From NCBI GenBank assembly GCA_030672545.1, contig DAOVGF010000065.1, forward strand, positions 1 through 33,278: a DNA stretch of 33,278 bases, given 5' to 3'. The notes under the pieces were generated by a model. The model was not told the DNA's origin, ran no database searches, and was given only the letters and a program-made list of their open reading frames with translations. The first letter of the stretch is position 1. Every line of letters starts with the position of its first letter. The DNA is from Candidatus Aerophobota bacterium. Lineage in GTDB: Bacteria > Aerophobota > Aerophobia > Aerophobales > Aerophobaceae. Positions 18,374 through 28,899 of the stretch are shown in pieces. Position numbers and translations under genes: made by a program.

Positions 18374-20116
18374 ATGCCCAGAGGAATTGCCGCTTCTCCC
18401 GGGATAGCTATCGGGCGAGTTTATATCCTGGAAAAAGAAGATTTTTGTATCCTCAAATATAGAATAAAGAAAGATGCGATTGGGACCGAAATAAAGAGAT
18501 TTGAAGACGCTGTTGGTCAATCAAAGAAACAATTAAGAGAAATAGAAAAGAAAGTCAGAGAAAAACTGGGCAAGGATCTAGCCTATATTTTCCAGGCTCA
18601 CCTCCACATTCTGGAAGATCCCCTTCTCATCGGGGAAACTATTGATAGAATAAAAAGAGAAAGAGTAAATGTAGAAATGGCTCTCAGGGAGACCTACAGA
18701 AGCTTTCCTCAGAAATTCGCCCTTGTTCAGTCAGAACTTTTTCAAGAGAGATTCAGAGATGTGGAAGATCTGGGAGAGAGAATCCTGCGAAATCTTCTGG
18801 ATTATCCCTCAACAAGCTTGTCCAATCTTAAAGAAGATATTATTGTCATCTCTTCCGATCTATCTCCCTCGGACACCGCTTCCTTACAAAAAGACCGGGT
18901 TTTGGGATTCGCCACCGATATCGGAGGACCAACTTCTCACACCGCCATAATGGCTCGTTCTTTAAAAATTCCTGCTGTGGTAGGTTTGGGTGACATAACC
19001 AAGAAAGTCAAGCCTGGTTCCTTGATAATATTGGATGGAAACCGCGGAATAGTAATAGTAAATCCTACGGCAGCCCAGATTAAAAAATACCAAAAACACC
19101 GGGAAGAATTTGTCCTTTACCGAAAAAAACTGGAAACCTTAAGGTCTCTCCCTCCCATAACTCTGGATGGACGAGAAGTAGAATTGGCCTCAAACATTGC
19201 TGGTCCTGAAGAAATAGACCTGGCCATTAAGGACAAAACCGAAGGAGTGGGTTTATACCGCACAGAATATCTATATATGAATAGAAAGAAACTTCCTGAT
19301 GAAGAGGAACAACTTGAGGCTTACAAAAAGATAGCAGAAAAAATAGCCCCTTATTCAGCGATCATACGAACCCTGGATCTGGGTGGAGATAAATTCCTTT
19401 ACCATTTTCCCGCACCCAAACAAATCAATCCCTTTATGGGATGGAGAGGCATCAGACTTTCTCTAGAGAAAGTGAATATCTTTAAAACCCAACTCCGAGC
19501 TATACTCAGAGCAGGTTCTTACGGAAAGGTCAAACTGATGTATCCTCTTATCTCTGGAGTGGAAGAGTTAAAAAAGGCTAACCGAATCCTCTCTCAGGTT
19601 AAGCAAGAATTGAGGCAGGAGAGAATTCCTTTTGATAACAAAATAGAAGTGGGAGCTATGGTTGAAGTCCCTTCTGCAGCAACAATGGCTGATCTTCTGG
19701 CTAAGGAGGTTGATTTTTTCAGCCTGGGAACCAATGATCTGATACAATATACTCTGGCCGTGGACCGGATAAATGAAAAAGTAGCTTATCTGTATCAACC
19801 CCTCCATCCTGCTATTCTTCGCGTAATCCACCACACAATCAGAGCTGCTCACCGTGAAGATATCTGGATAGGAGCTTGTGGGGAGATGGCCAGTGACCCT
19901 CTCTGTATGGCTATACTCTTAGGATTGGGTATTGATGAGCTTAGTGTAACTCCAAGGAGCCTTCTGGAAATAAAGAAGGTAATCCGAGGTATCACCTGGG
20001 AAGAAACGCAAAAGGTAGCTTCTCACCTACTTAATTTGAGTACGGCCAATCAGGTAAAAAGACATGCCCATAACCGTTTGGGCAAAAAAATAAGAAGAAT
20101 TCTCCAGGAGGAATAG
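18374..20116 (+). CDS. ptsI: Phosphoenolpyruvate--protein phosphotransferase (PTS enzyme I)
   Basis: GIAASPGIAIGRV, GGPTSHTAIMARSLKIPAVVGLG, SLGTNDLIQYTLAVDR, GACGEMASDP; RBS AAGGAGG. Confidence 0.94.
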   Translation: MPRGIAASPGIAIGRVYILEKEDFCILKYRIKKDAIGTEIKRFEDAVGQSKKQLREIEKKVREKLGKDLAYIFQAHLHILEDPLLIGETIDRIKRERVNVEMALRETYRSFPQKFALVQSELFQERFRDVEDLGERILRNLLDYPSTSLSNLKEDIIVISSDLSPSDTASLQKDRVLGFATDIGGPTSHTAIMARSLKIPAVVGLGDITKKVKPGSLIILDGNRGIVIVNPTAAQIKKYQKHREEFVLYRKKLETLRSLPPITLDGREVELASNIAGPEEIDLAIKDKTEGVGLYRTEYLYMNRKKLPDEEEQLEAYKKIAEKIAPYSAIIRTLDLGGDKFLYHFPAPKQINPFMGWRGIRLSLEKVNIFKTQLRAILRAGSYGKVKLMYPLISGVEELKKANRILSQVKQELRQERIPFDNKIEVGAMVEVPSAATMADLLAKEVDFFSLGTNDLIQYTLAVDRINEKVAYLYQPLHPAILRVIHHTIRAAHREDIWIGACGEMASDPLCMAILLGLGIDELSVTPRSLLEIKKVIRGITWEETQKVASHLLNLSTANQVKRHAHNRLGKKIRRILQEE

Positions 20117-20117
20117 A

Positions 20118-21176
20118 ATGCTCAATGATAGAACATTAATAACTAAAATTGATTTAGAGAAAATGCAAGATATTCTTTATGATTTCCCTGGACAGTGTGC
20201 CCGGGCTGTTAAAAACAGTGAGAATCTCCAGATACCGGATGAATTTCTGAAAAAGCTAAAGGCAATTATTGCTTGCGGACAGGGAGGATCGGCTATAGGA
20301 GGAGAAATACTTCAAACCCTGCTGGAAAAGACCTCTTCTATTCCCGTCCTTCTCAATCGTAAATATACTCTTCCTCATCTGGCCAATGAGAGAACTCTCA
20401 TTCTCTTGATCAGTTATTCGGGGAATACAGAAGAGACAATATCTGCCTATCAGGAAGCCCGAAAAAGAGACTGTTTGCTTTGGTGCATTAGTAGTGGAGG
20501 AGAACTAAGTAAACTTTCTAAAAATGATGGGGTTCCCTGGACAAAGATCCCTGGAGGGATGCCTCCCCGTACCTGCTTGGGTTATCTTTTTATTCCTTTG
20601 GTACGGATAGGGGAAAAAATTGGATTAATCGAAGAACAAAATTACCGTGAACTTGAGGACAAGTTGAGAGACTTGAGAAAAAATTGCTCTCTTACCGTTG
20701 CTATAGAAAACAATCCAGCTAAATCACTTGCCCGCCGGCTTAAGGGAAAAATACCCCTGATTTATGGCATAGAGACAGTAACTGGTGTTGTGGCCCATAG
20801 ATGGAAAACCCAGTTCAATGAAAACAGTAAAATGTTTGCATTTTGGGACGTTTTACCTGAACTGGACCATAACGAGGTGGTCCCCTGGGGAGAACGGAAT
20901 AAATTTGATCCCAAACTTTTCCATGTTATTATTATTGGAGAAAAAGATGGTGACCCTAAAATAAGCAAGAGAATTCAGGTAACCAGCTCTTTAATTGAAA
21001 GGAGAGGAAATGAAGTTACCCAGATATGGGCAGAAGGCAAAAGTCTCCTGAGCAAAATCCTCTCCACCATCTACCTGGGAGATTGGGTAAGCTTTTATCT
21101 AGCTATTCTCAACCAGGTTGACCCTACTCCAATTGCCGGTATTGATCTTTTAAAAAGGGAGTTAGCCAAACTTTGA
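20118..21176 (+). CDS. Bifunctional phosphoglucose/phosphomannose isomerase
   Basis: IIACGQGGSAIGGEIL, LISYSGNTEETISAYQEA, PPRTCLGYLF, WKTQFNENSKMFAFWDVLPELDHNEV. Confidence 0.88.
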   Translation: MLNDRTLITKIDLEKMQDILYDFPGQCARAVKNSENLQIPDEFLKKLKAIIACGQGGSAIGGEILQTLLEKTSSIPVLLNRKYTLPHLANERTLILLISYSGNTEETISAYQEARKRDCLLWCISSGGELSKLSKNDGVPWTKIPGGMPPRTCLGYLFIPLVRIGEKIGLIEEQNYRELEDKLRDLRKNCSLTVAIENNPAKSLARRLKGKIPLIYGIETVTGVVAHRWKTQFNENSKMFAFWDVLPELDHNEVVPWGERNKFDPKLFHVIIIGEKDGDPKISKRIQVTSSLIERRGNEVTQIWAEGKSLLSKILSTIYLGDWVSFYLAILNQVDPTPIAGIDLLKRELAKL

Positions 21177-21207
21177 ATATCTGCATTTAAATTGAGAGCG
21201 CCTACTA

Positions 21208-22524
21208 ATGAACTTGTTTCCAAGAGAGCCAAAAGCAGAAGAAAGATTCCGTCCTTTAGCCGATAAAATGAGACCTACTCGCCTGGAGAATTTTCTAGGT
21301 CAAGAGGAAATTATTGGTTTAGGTAAGCCACTTCGCCGGGCTATTGAAAGTGATAATCTTATCTCCATAATTCTATGGGGTCCTCCCGGCTCAGGAAAAA
21401 CTACCTTAGCCCGCATTGTCTCTCAAGTAACCCGTAGTCATTTTGTGTCTTTTAGTGCGGTTACTTCAGGTATTCCCACTCTCAGAAAAGTAATCACCGC
21501 TGCAGAGCAGCGTAGAAAAATTACACTTCAGCGAACTATCCTTTTTGTTGATGAGATTCATCGCTTTAATAAAACACAACAGGATGCTTTCTTGCCCTAC
21601 GTGGAAAATGGTACCATTGTTCTTATCGGTGCCACAACCGAAAATCCCTCCTTTGAAATTAACTCTCCTCTTCTTTCTCGCTCCAAAGTTTATGTACTGA
21701 AACCACTGTCAATAACTAATTTAATGAAAGTAATACAAAGAGCTCTTGGTGATGCAGAAAATGGACTGGGTATGTACCGGGTAAAGCTTGCTCCGGGAAT
21801 ACTTAGTTTTATAGCTCAGCAGGCCTACGGAGATGCTCGCACTGCTCTAAACATACTAGAACTGGCTGTCATTACCACTGAATCTAAAAAAGGAATTAGA
21901 GAAGTTACTTGGCAGATAGTCAAAGATGTAGTTCAGAAACAACTACTTCGGTACGATAAGTCTGGAGAAGAACATTATAATATCATCTCGGCCGTACACA
22001 AAAGTATGAGGGATTCCGATCCTGACGCGGCTCTTTACTGGGTAACCAGGATGCTGGAAGGAGGTGAGAACCCTCTCTATATAGCTCGGCGGCTAGTCCG
22101 CTTTGCTTCGGAAGACGTGGGAAATGCTGACCCTCAAGCTCTTCAAGTGGCTGTCTCAGCTATGCAAGCAGTCCAGTTTGTAGGAATGCCTGAGGCTAAC
22201 CTATTTGTGGTTCAAGCGGCTACTTATCTGGCCTGTGCTCCTAAAAGCAATGCTCTCCTCAAGGGATATCTTAAAGCTAAAGAAGATATCGAAAGAACCG
22301 GACCTCTACCTGTCCCTCTGGTTATTCGGAATGCTCCTACTCAGTTAATGAAGGAACTGGGGTATGGCAGAGGATACAAATATGCTCACAATTTCAAAAG
22401 GGCCTATATAAAACAGCCTCACCTACCACCGGAACTGGCCGGAAGCAAATACTACCAGCCTACCGAAAGAGGTTACGAAAAAGTGATAAAAGAAAAAATG
22501 AATCGGCTAAGCAAGAATTCCTAA
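21208..22524 (+). CDS. rarA: Replication-associated recombination protein A (AAA+ ATPase, MgsA/RarA)
   Basis: LADKMRPTRLENFLGQEEIIG, LWGPPGSGKTTLARI, LFVDEIHRFNKTQQDAFLPYVE; C-terminal RGYKYAHNF. Confidence 0.94.
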   Translation: MNLFPREPKAEERFRPLADKMRPTRLENFLGQEEIIGLGKPLRRAIESDNLISIILWGPPGSGKTTLARIVSQVTRSHFVSFSAVTSGIPTLRKVITAAEQRRKITLQRTILFVDEIHRFNKTQQDAFLPYVENGTIVLIGATTENPSFEINSPLLSRSKVYVLKPLSITNLMKVIQRALGDAENGLGMYRVKLAPGILSFIAQQAYGDARTALNILELAVITTESKKGIREVTWQIVKDVVQKQLLRYDKSGEEHYNIISAVHKSMRDSDPDAALYWVTRMLEGGENPLYIARRLVRFASEDVGNADPQALQVAVSAMQAVQFVGMPEANLFVVQAATYLACAPKSNALLKGYLKAKEDIERTGPLPVPLVIRNAPTQLMKELGYGRGYKYAHNFKRAYIKQPHLPPELAGSKYYQPTERGYEKVIKEKMNRLSKNS

Positions 22525-22554
22525 AATTCAAAGCCAGCGAACCTCTGAGGAGCT

Positions 22555-23199
22555 TCAAGGTAGCTTTTTGAGTTTCACTATTTCTTCCAGAGCGCGATCA
22601 GCCCATTCAGTGTTCATATATTGCCTGACTACCTGTTGAAGAAGAGCAATTCTCCTATCTTTATCTTTCTCTTCCAAAGCTTCTAAATAAGCCTTTTGAG
22701 CCCGATCTACAGACTCCTTCTTAGCAGGAATAGATACTCTCTTTGTCTCCGGTACGCTTATTTCTTTCTCCATCTTCTGCGGAACTGCTTTTTTGGGCTT
22801 TTCAATGAACTTATGTCCACAAAAACAACAAATCTTGACCTCATCTTTGATTATCTCAGCACATTCCGGGCACCTTTTGGTTACTCCCTCTCTTTCCTTT
22901 AAAGGTAAAAGACAAACCATAATTATTCCAATAAGACTGAGCCAGGCCCAGAAAAATCCATTTCGACCTCTCCAATGAGCAATCCTCATCCCTCCTATCA
23001 TGAAGATTATCCAGATAGAAAAGAAGCTCAAAACCAGGGCTGAAGCCTGAATTTTCTTCAGATAGGAAAATCCTTCAACATTAGACAGGTAATCCCGAAT
23101 CACCGGAATGACAACACCTAAAAGACTCCAACCAATTATGATGAGGACAACTACAAGTATCCAGCTAAGAACTTGTTCTGCCCAATTAACCGTTTTCAT
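22555..23199 (-). CDS. Membrane protein with zinc-ribbon motif, unknown function
   Basis: Three hydrophobic segments then CPECAEIIKDEVKICCFCGHKF. Confidence 0.65.
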   Translation of the reverse strand: MKTVNWAEQVLSWILVVVLIIIGWSLLGVVIPVIRDYLSNVEGFSYLKKIQASALVLSFFSIWIIFMIGGMRIAHWRGRNGFFWAWLSLIGIIMVCLLPLKEREGVTKRCPECAEIIKDEVKICCFCGHKFIEKPKKAVPQKMEKEISVPETKRVSIPAKKESVDRAQKAYLEALEEKDKDRRIALLQQVVRQYMNTEWADRALEEIVKLKKLP

Positions 23200-23238
23200 T
23201 AATTTCTTCCTTTCTTCGCCCTGGCGTAAGGAAAAAAC

Positions 23239-23787
23239 TCAGGGGCCTCCCCGACCTAAATCTCCTCCACTTCGATCCCCCGAAATGGGGTTATACCAAT
23301 ACTGGCCTCCCGCATTACTATATCCGTAACCTTCGTAAGCACCGTATTTACCACCCAAAACTCCACTAATCAAAGGGACCCAGGTGGTTACGGTAGTAAT
23401 GCTGGGAGTATTATCCGGCCCATTAGAAAGAAGAAGCCAGCAACTATCACCCGTCAAAGCGTAGCCATAGCCTTTTTTGATCACAGCATCACAATTATCG
23501 ACTCCCGCCCCCCTGGAAGCATTAGTATTGAAACGATCCCTGGGCCAATCGCTGAGGTAATCTGGACAAAGTTTGGTAGTGGCCATAGAAACCGCTGGAT
23601 AACCATTCGTATCGAGATAATATAATTCGAGAGCCTGGGCCAGATGATTCATATCAGCCAAAGAGGAGGTAACTAAAGATTTAGTTCGGGCTCCCATAAA
23701 GGTGGAGATAGCAATTCCGCTCATTATACTCAAAATAGCCACCACCACCAGTAGTTCAATCAAGGTAAATCCTTTATTCTTAAACAA
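23239..23787 (-). CDS. Type II secretion/type IV pilus-like major pseudopilin
   Basis: Prepilin signature KGFTLIELLVVVAILSIMSGIAISTF, followed by GspG-like DMNHLAQALELYYLDTNGYP. Confidence 0.88.
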   Translation of the reverse strand: MFKNKGFTLIELLVVVAILSIMSGIAISTFMGARTKSLVTSSLADMNHLAQALELYYLDTNGYPAVSMATTKLCPDYLSDWPRDRFNTNASRGAGVDNCDAVIKKGYGYALTGDSCWLLLSNGPDNTPSITTVTTWVPLISGVLGGKYGAYEGYGYSNAGGQYWYNPISGDRSGGDLGRGGP

Positions 23788-23816
23788 GATACTCCCTCAA
23801 GAAATTCAACAGAAAA

Positions 23817-24374
23817 CTAAATCTTCCGGACCTCTTCTACTTTATGGTTCTGCATCTTTTCTATGTTTTCTATAAATTCATCGGTTAGTGATTGGATACT
23901 CTTTTGAGCCCGATGTTTGTCATCCTCAGATATTTCCTTGTCTTTTTCCATCTCTTCTATCTTTTCTCGGGCTTCTCTTCGTAGATTTCTCAGAGAAATC
24001 CGAGCCTCTTCCCCCCACTGTCTTACTAATTTGGCCAGCTCTTCTCTTCTTTCCTCAGTCAAAGGGGGCACAGACAAACGAATGAAGCTCCCGTCATCAA
24101 TGGGATTAATCCCTAAATCTGACACCAGAATAGCTTTTTTTATATTTTCAATTAGAGATTTGTCCCAGGGTTCGATAACTATAAGACGAGGCTCAGGAAC
24201 CGATATATTAGCTAATTGCTGAACAGTCATCTTAGACCCGTAACAATTAATCTTTATCCCATTAACCAATTCGGCGCGGGCACGCCCTCCCCTCATAGTA
24301 GAGTATCTTCGACTCAGAGCCTCTTCCACCTGTTGCATCTTTTCTTTAGTCTGTTCAACAATCTGCTTAATCAT
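23817..24374 (-). CDS. frr: Ribosome recycling factor
   Basis: ALSRRYSTMRGGRARAELVNGIKINCYGSKMTVQQLANISVPEPRLIVIEPWD. Confidence 0.96.
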   Translation of the reverse strand: MIKQIVEQTKEKMQQVEEALSRRYSTMRGGRARAELVNGIKINCYGSKMTVQQLANISVPEPRLIVIEPWDKSLIENIKKAILVSDLGINPIDDGSFIRLSVPPLTEERREELAKLVRQWGEEARISLRNLRREAREKIEEMEKDKEISEDDKHRAQKSIQSLTDEFIENIEKMQNHKVEEVRKI

Positions 24375-24423
24375 TATCCCACCTCCCTCCTAATCAAGAG
24401 CATCTCGCTTGACCAGGAACAAC

Positions 24424-25146
24424 TCAATCGCGAACAATGGTCCCTACCTTCTCCCCCATAATAATTCGCCTTATATTTCCTCTCTCTTCCAGACTAAAAA
24501 CAATAATAGGAAGTCCATTCTCCATACATAAGGAAACAGCGGTAGCATCCATCGCTTCCAAGCGGCTTTTGAGAACCTCCACATAGTTTATCTCATCAAA
24601 CTTCCGGGCATTTGTATCTTTCAAGGGGTCTGAAGAATAAATCCCTTCCACCTTAGTGGCCTTTAGAATTACCTTTGCTCCAATCTCCAAAGCACGGAGT
24701 GCCGCTGCCGTATCAGTAGTAAAATAAGGATTTCCCGTTCCCCCGGCAAATATGACAATTCGATCTTTTTCCAGGTGCCGAAGAGCTTTCCTGCGAATGT
24801 AGGGCTCGGCAATTTCCTGCATCTCTATGGCCGTTTGTACTCTGGTAACCAATCCCCGTTTCTCCAGAGCATCCTGGAGAACCAAAGCATTAATGATCGT
24901 AGCCAGCATACCTATGTAATCAGCCGTAGCTCTGTCTACGCCTTCTTTACTCGCCTGCTCTCCCCTCCAAAAGTTTCCCCCGCCCACCATAATACCCATC
25001 TTCACCCCAAGATTCTGTACCTCCTCAATTTCTCGGGCTACCCAGGCTACTCGAGAGGAGGAAATTCCAAAACAATCCTTGCCCGAGAAGGCTTCCCCGC
25101 CCATCTTAAGAATAATCCGTTTCCACTTAATAGAAACAACTCCCAT
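24424..25146 (-). CDS. pyrH: Uridylate kinase
   Basis: [64 protein letters not shown]. Confidence 0.96.
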   Translation of the reverse strand: MGVVSIKWKRIILKMGGEAFSGKDCFGISSSRVAWVAREIEEVQNLGVKMGIMVGGGNFWRGEQASKEGVDRATADYIGMLATIINALVLQDALEKRGLVTRVQTAIEMQEIAEPYIRRKALRHLEKDRIVIFAGGTGNPYFTTDTAAALRALEIGAKVILKATKVEGIYSSDPLKDTNARKFDEINYVEVLKSRLEAMDATAVSLCMENGLPIIVFSLEERGNIRRIIMGEKVGTIVRD

Positions 25147-25754
25147 TAGTTTTCTCCAGAAGAGGCCTCCAATTCATATCGGATAAAACGATGAATTTTC
25201 ATATTTTCCCCTAATCGAGCAATTAGTTCCTGAAGAACATCCTGTACAGTTTTGTCCTCCTCTTTGAGAAAAATCTGATTTAATAAGCAGTGTCGATCGT
25301 AAAATTTTTTTAGTCTCCCCTGGATGATTTTCTCGACAATACGCTCGGGTTTTCTCTCGCTCTCGGCCTGGACTCGCAAGATAGATTCTTCCTCTTTTAT
25401 TACTGTCTCAGGAACATCCTTAGGAGAAATCCAATCAGGACTAAAAGCAACTATATGCATAGCCACATTTCGACAAAAATCGACAAAATCCCGATTTCGA
25501 GCCACAAAATCCGACTGACAATGAATCTCTACCAAAGCTCCCATTCGCCCATCGTGATGAATATAAGAAGTAATAATCCCTTGATTAGTTTGAATTCCAC
25601 TTTTTTTTTCGGCGATCTCCAGACCTTTTTTTCTTAGGATTTTCTTAGCCTCTTTCAGATCACCGTTGGTTTCTTCCAACGCTTTCTTACATTCTATAAT
25701 CTTCGCTTGTGTTTCCTCTCGTAACTTCTTAACATTCTCCAAAGAAACAGTCAT
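25146..25754 (-). CDS. tsf: Elongation factor Ts
   Basis: [51 protein letters not shown]. Confidence 0.96.
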   Translation of the reverse strand: MTVSLENVKKLREETQAKIIECKKALEETNGDLKEAKKILRKKGLEIAEKKSGIQTNQGIITSYIHHDGRMGALVEIHCQSDFVARNRDFVDFCRNVAMHIVAFSPDWISPKDVPETVIKEEESILRVQAESERKPERIVEKIIQGRLKKFYDRHCLLNQIFLKEEDKTVQDVLQELIARLGENMKIHRFIRYELEASSGEN

Positions 25755-25805
25755 TCATAATCCTCCTCACTTAATCTTTGTGAAACTGTCAAGTCTGTTT
25801 ACTCT

Positions 25806-26687
25806 CTAGACCTCTCTCTCCATTTTCACCTTTTCATCTTTAGCTTCTTCACTTGCCTCTTTTTCTTCTGTTTCTGATTCTTTAGTCGGAGTTTTCACTC
25901 CATCAACTAGAGCTTTGGATTCCATCACCGGAGCTTTGGATTCCATCACTTTCTCCAAGACTTCTTCCGATTTCTGCTTTTCCTCCAATTGCCGTTTACT
26001 TTCAAGTATTTGCTTACCCATTATTACCGCATCGGCAATTTTACTAGTAATTAGCCTGATGCTCTTTATCGCATCGTCATTGGCCGGAATAGGATAATCT
26101 ATAAAAGTGGGGTCCACATTCGAATCAACTATACCTACTATAGGGATGCCTAATTTCTTGGCTTCCTTCACGGCGATTTCCTCCACTTTTACATCGGTAA
26201 TAAAAAGAGCATCGGGGAGCCCATTTAGTTCCTTAACTCCCGATAAATTTCTTCGCAGCCGCTCCAGTTCTTTCCGTAGAACTGTTTGTTCCTTCTCCGG
26301 TAATACCTCCCATAACCCCTCTACCTCATCTTTTTCCAAATGCCTCAACTTTATTATTCTCGTTTTAATGGTGAAAAAATTGGTAAGGAATCCTCCCCAC
26401 CAGCGGTAATTGATATAGGGTACAGCACATCTGTTGGCTTCTTCCTCAATACACTTTTTGGCCTGCTGCTTGGTACCCACAAATAAAATCTGTTTCCCCT
26501 GAGAAATGAGCTCCCTAACAAAAATATAGGATTTCTCCATTAATCTTACGGTTTTAGTAAGATCAATGATATGCATATGATTACGTTCTTGATAAATGAA
26601 CTGTTTCATCCTCGGATTCCAGGCACTTTTCCGATGCCCAAAGTGTGAGCCTGCTTCTAATAAAGTCTTCATTGTGATAATTGGCAC
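25806..26687 (-). CDS. rpsB: 30S ribosomal protein S2 with charged C-terminal extension
   Basis: [44 protein letters not shown] start preceded by AGGAGG. Confidence 0.96.
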   Translation of the reverse strand: MPIITMKTLLEAGSHFGHRKSAWNPRMKQFIYQERNHMHIIDLTKTVRLMEKSYIFVRELISQGKQILFVGTKQQAKKCIEEEANRCAVPYINYRWWGGFLTNFFTIKTRIIKLRHLEKDEVEGLWEVLPEKEQTVLRKELERLRRNLSGVKELNGLPDALFITDVKVEEIAVKEAKKLGIPIVGIVDSNVDPTFIDYPIPANDDAIKSIRLITSKIADAVIMGKQILESKRQLEEKQKSEEVLEKVMESKAPVMESKALVDGVKTPTKESETEEKEASEEAKDEKVKMEREV

Positions 26688-26780
26688 TTTCTTCGCCTCC
26701 TATATACTTTTTTTACTCTCTATTTTATCTATTTTATATACCTATCACCATAACTCGTCGGTTAACCAGCCTTTCTTATT

Positions 26781-28055
26781 TTAAAAAGTTTCTTTTTCAA
26801 CTCTGATTAAAAGTGGACTTTCCTGGACTGCAGAAAGCATTCCAATTTCACTAAGAGCAACTTGAACATTTCCCTCGCGGGCTTTATGAGTTAACAGTAT
26901 GATAGGCACGTAGCCTCCTTCCTTCCTTTCCCCCTTCTGCAGCACAGCCTGAATACTGATATTGTGACTCCCCAGAATACCTGATATTTTAGACAATACC
27001 CCCGCCTGATCAAAGGCATTCAACCTCAAATAATATTTTGTCTCAATATCCTCCATTTTTTTTAAGGTCAAAGGTTCTTTTTCCGAAAGAAAAAGTAACT
27101 TTCTATCTTCAGCTATACAAATGAGGTCTTCAAGAATAGCCGTGGCCGCAGGATATTTTCCCGCTCCAGGAGCTTGCATACTAATATCAAGTCCCATCTC
27201 ATCCCTCAATTCCACACCGTTTTCCACTCCCTCCAATCGGGCCAGTCCCCTACCCTGGGGTAAAAGAACGGGATGCACCCGGGCCTCCACCACTCGTCCG
27301 GCCATTCGAGCAATAGCCAGATGCTTTATGCGATACCCCAGTTCCCGGGCAAACTTAACATCTTGAAGAGTTATCCTCCGAATTCCCTCTACATATAGGG
27401 ATTTTAAAGGCAAAAAAGTACCCGATACCAGTCCCAATAAAACAATTAGTTTATGGGCAGTGTCATATCCGTCAATATCATCCGAAGGATCCGACTCTGC
27501 ATACCCGATCGCTTGAGCTCGCTTAAGAATAACAGAAAAAAACTCCTCCTTTCTCTCCATCTCAGTGAGCAAGTAATTGCAGGTTCCGTTAAGGACACCC
27601 TGTAAAGTGGAAATTTGAGAAGGAGAACTGACTAAACTGTCAATTAGTCGATAGCTGGCAATATGGGAGGCGCGAATACCCAGATAGCATCCATTTTCCA
27701 CTGACTTTTGAAAAATTTCACTCCCAGCACGAGCCAGTAAAGCTTTGTTAGCCGTAACTACATTCTTACCCATTTTAAGAGATTGCATAATTATTTCCTG
27801 GGCCGGGTGTATACCTCCAATCACTTCTATTACGGTATCAATTTCTGGATCATTCAGTATCCAATCAGGATCACTCCTCACCAACTTCCAAGAAATAGAA
27901 GCCCCTTTTTTCCTGGAGAGATCATTTTCCACAATTTTTCTAAGGACAAATCTATTGTCTCCAATTCGCTTTCCTTTTTTCATCAAGAGTTCTACGATAC
28001 CACTGCCAACTGTTCCCAATCCAAAAAGTCCTATCTTAAGAGTTTTTTTTTCCAA
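26781..28055 (-). CDS. hom: Homoserine dehydrogenase with C-terminal ACT domain
   Basis: KIGLFGLGTVGSGIVELL, GVLNGTCNYLLTEM, YAESDPSDDIDGYDTAHKLIVL, YYLRLNAFDQAGVLSKISGILG. Confidence 0.95.
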   Translation of the reverse strand: MEKKTLKIGLFGLGTVGSGIVELLMKKGKRIGDNRFVLRKIVENDLSRKKGASISWKLVRSDPDWILNDPEIDTVIEVIGGIHPAQEIIMQSLKMGKNVVTANKALLARAGSEIFQKSVENGCYLGIRASHIASYRLIDSLVSSPSQISTLQGVLNGTCNYLLTEMERKEEFFSVILKRAQAIGYAESDPSDDIDGYDTAHKLIVLLGLVSGTFLPLKSLYVEGIRRITLQDVKFARELGYRIKHLAIARMAGRVVEARVHPVLLPQGRGLARLEGVENGVELRDEMGLDISMQAPGAGKYPAATAILEDLICIAEDRKLLFLSEKEPLTLKKMEDIETKYYLRLNAFDQAGVLSKISGILGSHNISIQAVLQKGERKEGGYVPIILLTHKAREGNVQVALSEIGMLSAVQESPLLIRVEKETF

Positions 28056-28123
28056 TCCAAACCCCTTTCTCTGACCAAGACATTCTCTTATCTGCTTATC
28101 TAAGGCTAATTAGAAATATCCTA

Positions 28124-28420
28124 CTAACTCTTTATTTTTCTCTCCAGAGTCTCGATTTTCTTTTCCAACCGGTTGATATCCTCTTTAGTAGCTATCTTTG
28201 TGTGGGCAAGAAGTGCTTCCAGTTTTTCTCCCATTTTTCTTTCCCACTCAGCCTTTTCCTCCTCACCCTTCTTAAGTAACTGAGCTAAAAGATCTCCTTT
28301 TTCCTTTGAAGCAACCCCACCGCATTTGACCAGTTCATTCACCATCTCTTCAATTTTCTCCCGAGTAAAGAAAAGTGTCCCCACACCTAAGAGCAAAAAT
28401 TTTCTAAATAGTTCTTCCAT
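28124..28420 (-). CDS. Phasin-like coiled-coil protein
   Basis: MEELFRKFLLLGVGTLFFTREKIEEMVNELVKCGGVASKEKGDLLAQL... resembles the small phasin/coiled-coil family; start at 28420 preferred over 28444. Confidence 0.65.
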   Translation of the reverse strand: MEELFRKFLLLGVGTLFFTREKIEEMVNELVKCGGVASKEKGDLLAQLLKKGEEEKAEWERKMGEKLEALLAHTKIATKEDINRLEKKIETLERKIKS

Positions 28421-28512
28421 CTGCTCTCCTTTCGTTGTTCTCATAACATAGGAACAAATTTTGTTTGGCTAACTTGGCTCTCAATTAAGTTTAAAGACCG
28501 GTAACTTAACCA

Positions 28513-28878
28513 CTACATTATAACAGAAAAAACGAAATGGTCAAAGCCTGGACAGAATATATGGTAGCCGCAGCTTTCAAGCTGCGCAAACAAACGCAGG
28601 CTAAAGCCTGCGGCTACCCTGGATATACTTTGGCGAGTGTCAAATAGCTTTTTCTCAGTCTCATCCATCTCTTCAAGTTGGAGAGCAACCCGGGGTCTGC
28701 CTCTTTTTCCGGTGAAGAATATGGTGGTTGACTCTCTTATGTTTTCTAAATGATAGAGAATATCCTCCAGACTCATCTTCATCCCGGCCTCAATGATCCT
28801 CTCCTTCTTTCTCTCATCAATCTGGTAGTCTATCTCAAATCTACTTCTCCTTCCTTGATTCTCATTTATGGTGACCAT
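28513..28878 (-). CDS. Hypothetical protein whose C-terminus is encoded by a palindromic repeat
   Basis: ORF of 121 aa; tail RVAAGFSLRLFAQLESCGYH is translation of the 28563-28618 repeat. Confidence 0.4.
   Translation of the reverse strand: MVTINENQGRRSRFEIDYQIDERKKERIIEAGMKMSLEDILYHLENIRESTTIFFTGKRGRPRVALQLEEMDETEKKLFDTRQSISRVAAGFSLRLFAQLESCGYHIFCPGFDHFVFSVIM
28563..28618. repeat. Compound palindromic (REP/BIME-like) element with two internal hairpins
   Basis: Outer GGTAGCCGCAG/CTGCGGCTACC; hairpins CGCAGCTT-tc-AAGCTGCG (28569-28586) and CGCAGGCT-aa-AGCCTGCG (28595-28612). Confidence 0.9.
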
Positions 28879-28899
28879 AGAGGGATTAATCAGCAGCTG

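Noticed and set aside
18374-20116. Pyruvate phosphate dikinase or PEP synthase as alternative to ptsI
   Set aside because: Length of 580 aa and the N-terminal GIAASPGIAIGRV layout fit enzyme I; no ATP-grasp domain is present.
24775-25149. 124-aa plus-strand ORF opposite pyrH
   Set aside because: Antisense shadow of a confidently assigned pyrH.
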